Origin: Gossypium raimondii
Taxonomy: Eukaryota > Streptophyta > Magnoliopsida > Malvales > Malvaceae
DNA length: 64,000 bases
Assembly (NCBI RefSeq): GCF_025698545.1
Contig: NC_068575.1
Coordinates: 60,893,980-60,957,979 of the forward strand
Direction of reading: 5' to 3'
Shown here one piece after another: positions 61,120 through 64,000 of the stretch. Numbering within the stretch: the first letter of the stretch is position 1; every line of letters begins with the position of its first letter. Both the position numbers and the translations under genes were made by a program. The notes under the pieces were generated by a model. It did no database searches. It saw only the letters and a list, made by a program, of their open reading frames with translations, and was not told where the DNA came from.

Positions 61120-61344
61120 TATAGAAAATGGCTGTTAATAAAACCACATAATAAAATTAACATTTAATGTAAATACATATTACATTTACAGCAAATAGCT
61201 GAGATATGATCAAAATCAACTAATCACGTATATTTCTTGTAGCATCATTGATAGCTTAGTAAATAAAGTTAGCATTGATGTAATAGTATTACACAAAAAC
61301 ATTATCTAATGTCCACTTAATTTGAAAGAACCCTTTTTTTCATT

Positions 61345-62398
61345 TTAAAATACTGGAACCAGAGGAGCGGAAATTCCAAAAATGTCATCCAATTCGTCTT
61401 CTTCATTATCACCATCGTCTTCCTCTGTTTCCCACATGAAGTGTGCGTAAGATCCAAGCACCATGCTGTAAAATAATATACACCAAGAAACTGAGTTTGG
61501 GTTTTGCAATTATAAGGATATAAAGTGTGAAATAGTGGTTTTTTTTTTTTTTCAGTTTACCAGTCATCGGGAGACGCAGTCATGGCTCGGTCGAAGTAAG
61601 ATCTCGCTCGGCTTTTGTCTCTGTGTCTTTCCCATATTAACTTTGCGTACAATGATAAAACCTCTCCGTCGCCGGGACTCACTAAAATGGCTCTGCCGTA
61701 ATACTCCTCGGCTCTCTCCGTATCCTTTTCGACCTTCGAAAAACCAAAGAAAATCGGGTTATTTGTTTAAACCTGGTAGTCGTAGTGATTAATGTTATTG
61801 TTGATGTTAAATCTTTTACCTCGTGCAAGAATTTGCCGTAGTTTCTTAAGAGAAGTGAATCGGCGGGATTCAGATTCAACATTCCTCGATAGTAATCGCT
61901 GATCTTGCTCTTATGATCGAACGAATCATCTCCGTGACTGCCACCATGTTTCCCGCCTTTTCCTAATCCGTCACCTGAAAAACCGATCTCCTCCTTTGGG
62001 ATACTGGATTCCGGCCAAACCGGCGCGAAACTCGCCCCCCTATCGCTTCCGTTTCCAGTCACCAACGCTTGGAGTTCCCTATCTACTTCGTCCTCCGACG
62101 CACACTCTTCCTCCGGTATCCCGGCCGAGATACATCGAGATCCGACGGGAGACCGAGACACTGACCTTGCAATATCGGAATCGGACAAGACTCGCCTTAT
62201 ATGCGGGTGAGTTCCCTTGGGCTTCCGTTTATCCATTGGGGAAAGCAAAGATATTAAAGGAGAGCTAAGGGTTCTCTGATCGGCGGAGTAAAGACCGGCG
62301 AACGAACTTTGACGTGAAAGAGAAACCTTCGGTGAAGAAGTGGTGAGAGCCGGTGACGTGACCGGAATCGAACCCCCTCTCAAAATCACAGCTTTCAT
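61345..62398 (-). CDS. TPR-like superfamily protein of unknown role
   Basis: Three exons (62398-61820, 61733-61561, 61465-61345) join in phase to 290 aa. The N-terminal 100 residues are Ser/Pro/Arg-rich and probably disordered (MKAVILRGGSIPVTSPALTT), with phosphosite-like RRVLSDSD. The acidic block EEECASEDEVDRELQALVTG follows. The C-terminal half has TPR/HAT-like helical repeats: LNLNPADSLLLRNYGKFLHE, then RAEEYYGRAILVSPGDGEVL, then RARSYFDRAMTASPDD, then MVLGSYAHFMWETEED. An acidic tail with EEDELDDIFGISAPLVPVF ends it. This layout is shared by a plant family annotated only as tetratricopeptide-repeat-like; its biochemical role is not known to me. The start is the first ATG in a long open frame. 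The gene looks intact. Confidence 0.88.
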
Positions 62399-64000
62399 AG
62401 CTGAAGAGCGTTTGTTTCTCGGGAAAAAATAGGTTTTACAGGTTCAGTTACTGTTAGGCCTTTGAAATGGGAGAGCTTTACGTCGATATAAATAGTTGCA
62501 TGTTAGAGAGACATGTGGTGAGGGTAGTTGACTTTGAAAATCAAGGACATTGCGACACGTGTAAGAGAACACGTCGGCGTCGGCTTTGCCGAAGAGTGAT
62601 GACCGGAAGAACCCCACTTTCTTTGTGGGGTCACGAGAAATGGCTGATTCGATTGTGTAAGAAGGTGCTGCCACGTGTTTAGGATAGTTCCGGTTGCATG
62701 AAATTTGTAGTTTCTCGAAAATAAAAGGCTTAGTAATTTACATATTTTTAAAAAATTCGATTTCACCGTCAATTTTTTTTTAAAAAGTTCAATTATTTTT
62801 TAATTAAAATACTAATTAAAAGATTGAGTTTTTAAATGTGGTACTTAATATTATAATTTACGTGTACTTCTTGATAATTATTTTTAATTTCTATAAACTT
62901 TTTTAATTTCATTTTAAATATTTTTATAAATTTTAAATTATTTAGTAATGTATCATATAATATAAATAGTTTTATATCAATATAAAAATAAAAAATTATC
63001 ATATCAATATCGTTAAAATTAATACTTTAATGAGTATTTTATGTAAAGAGATGCAACCATAATGTAAGAACATAAATATTTTATGCCATGTTTTAATTAA
63101 TTAATTATTTTATATTTATATTATATAATTATATTTTTATAATTTTGGTTAGTAAAGAACAACATAAAAGTGAAATAATGTTAAAAAACTCAAAGCGAAG
63201 TAAAAAAAAAGTTTAGTTAAATTTATTATTTTATTTAAACTAATAAATAATTACACTTAAAAATACTCATCTTAGAAAACATTTTAATTTTAATTTTCAA
63301 TTTATTTTAATTTAAAAACATTTATTTGCAAATGATATGTAATATAAAGTCCAATCTCAGCCCAAATTACAATCCCTTCCTAAATCTTGCCTCGCCGTGG
63401 GCTTAAGCCTACTTGGTTTATTTTATTTATAGGAGTACATATAGAAATTGGAATTTTTCTTAATGAAAAAGAAAAAAAAGAAAAAGCTGTTTTTGTTAAA
63501 AGAATATGAGGGGTTGAGTAGGCAGAGTTTTGAGTATTAGCCTTCACTTTCTCATTTTCACTTTCACCTTCAAAGTAAAATTTTTAAAAAAAATTCCACC
63601 GTGAATCTACAAAAATCAACATTGTCGCGAGAAATTTTCAATTAAGCCCATTCATCCTTGAATTGAAATATGTTATTTGACAAATTTATTCAGAGTGTGA
63701 CATAATTATCACTAATTTACATACTAAGAACATGACATAATTTCACTAACAATATAATTTACAATTATATTGATACACTATTAATATTTATCATTTTTCA
63801 CAAAGGTTAATATTTGCAATTATGAACTTAAGAAATTTATTTATTTAAAATTTCAAAATTTTCACTAATTAATTTCCAATAATGATGTTTTAATTCCTTG
63901 GTAATAGTGTTTTGTTTCAATAACTTCACCCAATAAATACTAAAGTATTATAAACAAATAAATACTTAACAATAAAATGTGTCATGCATTTATCTCATCA
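62399..64000. other. Upstream region of the TPR-like gene, then AT-rich DNA
   Basis: The segment 62399-62710 is less AT-rich and likely holds the promoter and leader of the TPR-like gene. It includes ACACGTGT (around 62555) and CCACGTGT (around 62671), G-box-like cores that fit bZIP/bHLH binding. From 62750 to the end the DNA is very AT-rich with no gene signal. Confidence 0.45.

Noticed and set aside
61996-62268. Plus-strand 90-aa frame opposite the TPR-like gene
   Set aside because: It is antisense to an exon whose minus-strand product fits a known family and splices in phase.

Overview
The window looks like nuclear DNA of a dicot plant. The genes are split by short AT-rich GT-AG introns, intergenic DNA is very AT-rich, and LTR-retrotransposon and inverted-repeat element debris fills the gaps. 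The repeat types and protein sequences suggest Malvaceae, most likely Gossypium (cotton). That assignment is inference from memory and was not tested.

Layout. 1-5.3 kb: a broken copy of a PMT-type putative methyltransferase gene, then a solo LTR (1738-4026) and a fold-back repeat. 5.4-17 kb: three plus-strand genes, namely a MOB1 kinase activator (seven exons, 215 aa), a small conserved plant protein of unknown function (three exons, 146 aa) and the 26S proteasome lid subunit RPN9 (six exons, 386 aa). 17.8-21.8 kb, minus strand: the plastid glycerol-3-phosphate acyltransferase ATS1 type (twelve exons, 440 aa). 22-31.3 kb: a transposon block in which a degenerate Ty1/copia element (24201-29195, target duplication GTTAA) sits inside a large solo LTR (23731-31336, target duplication TCAAA). 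33.5-34.9 kb, plus strand: NADPH-thioredoxin reductase of the NTRA/NTRB type. 36.8-37.1 kb, minus strand: a possible secreted cysteine-rich peptide whose 3' end looks frameshifted. 38.5-42.6 kb, minus strand: class A1 heat-shock factor. 48.4-51.4 kb, plus strand: class II trehalose-6-phosphate synthase of the TPS5 type. 53.7-54.8 kb, minus strand: intronless inositol tetrakisphosphate 1-kinase. 59.2-60.1 kb: a decayed SNARE-associated Golgi (VTT/TMEM41-like) gene. 60.5-61.1 kb: an inverted-repeat element with a 9-bp target duplication. 61.3-62.4 kb, minus strand: a TPR-like protein.

The genes do not form a pathway or cluster. They are unrelated housekeeping and regulatory genes (Hippo-type signalling, proteolysis, plastid lipid synthesis, redox, heat stress, trehalose signalling, inositol phosphates), each presumably with its own promoter. 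I found no rRNA, tRNA, CRISPR or operon structure and no convincing new multi-gene system. The most informative features are the dated layers of transposon insertion, several inverted-repeat families present in more than one copy, two pseudogenes with readable lesions, a TPS5 phosphatase-domain substitution and the cysteine-rich peptide locus. Exon boundaries were set by reading splice consensus by eye and checking that phase and protein length match the family.
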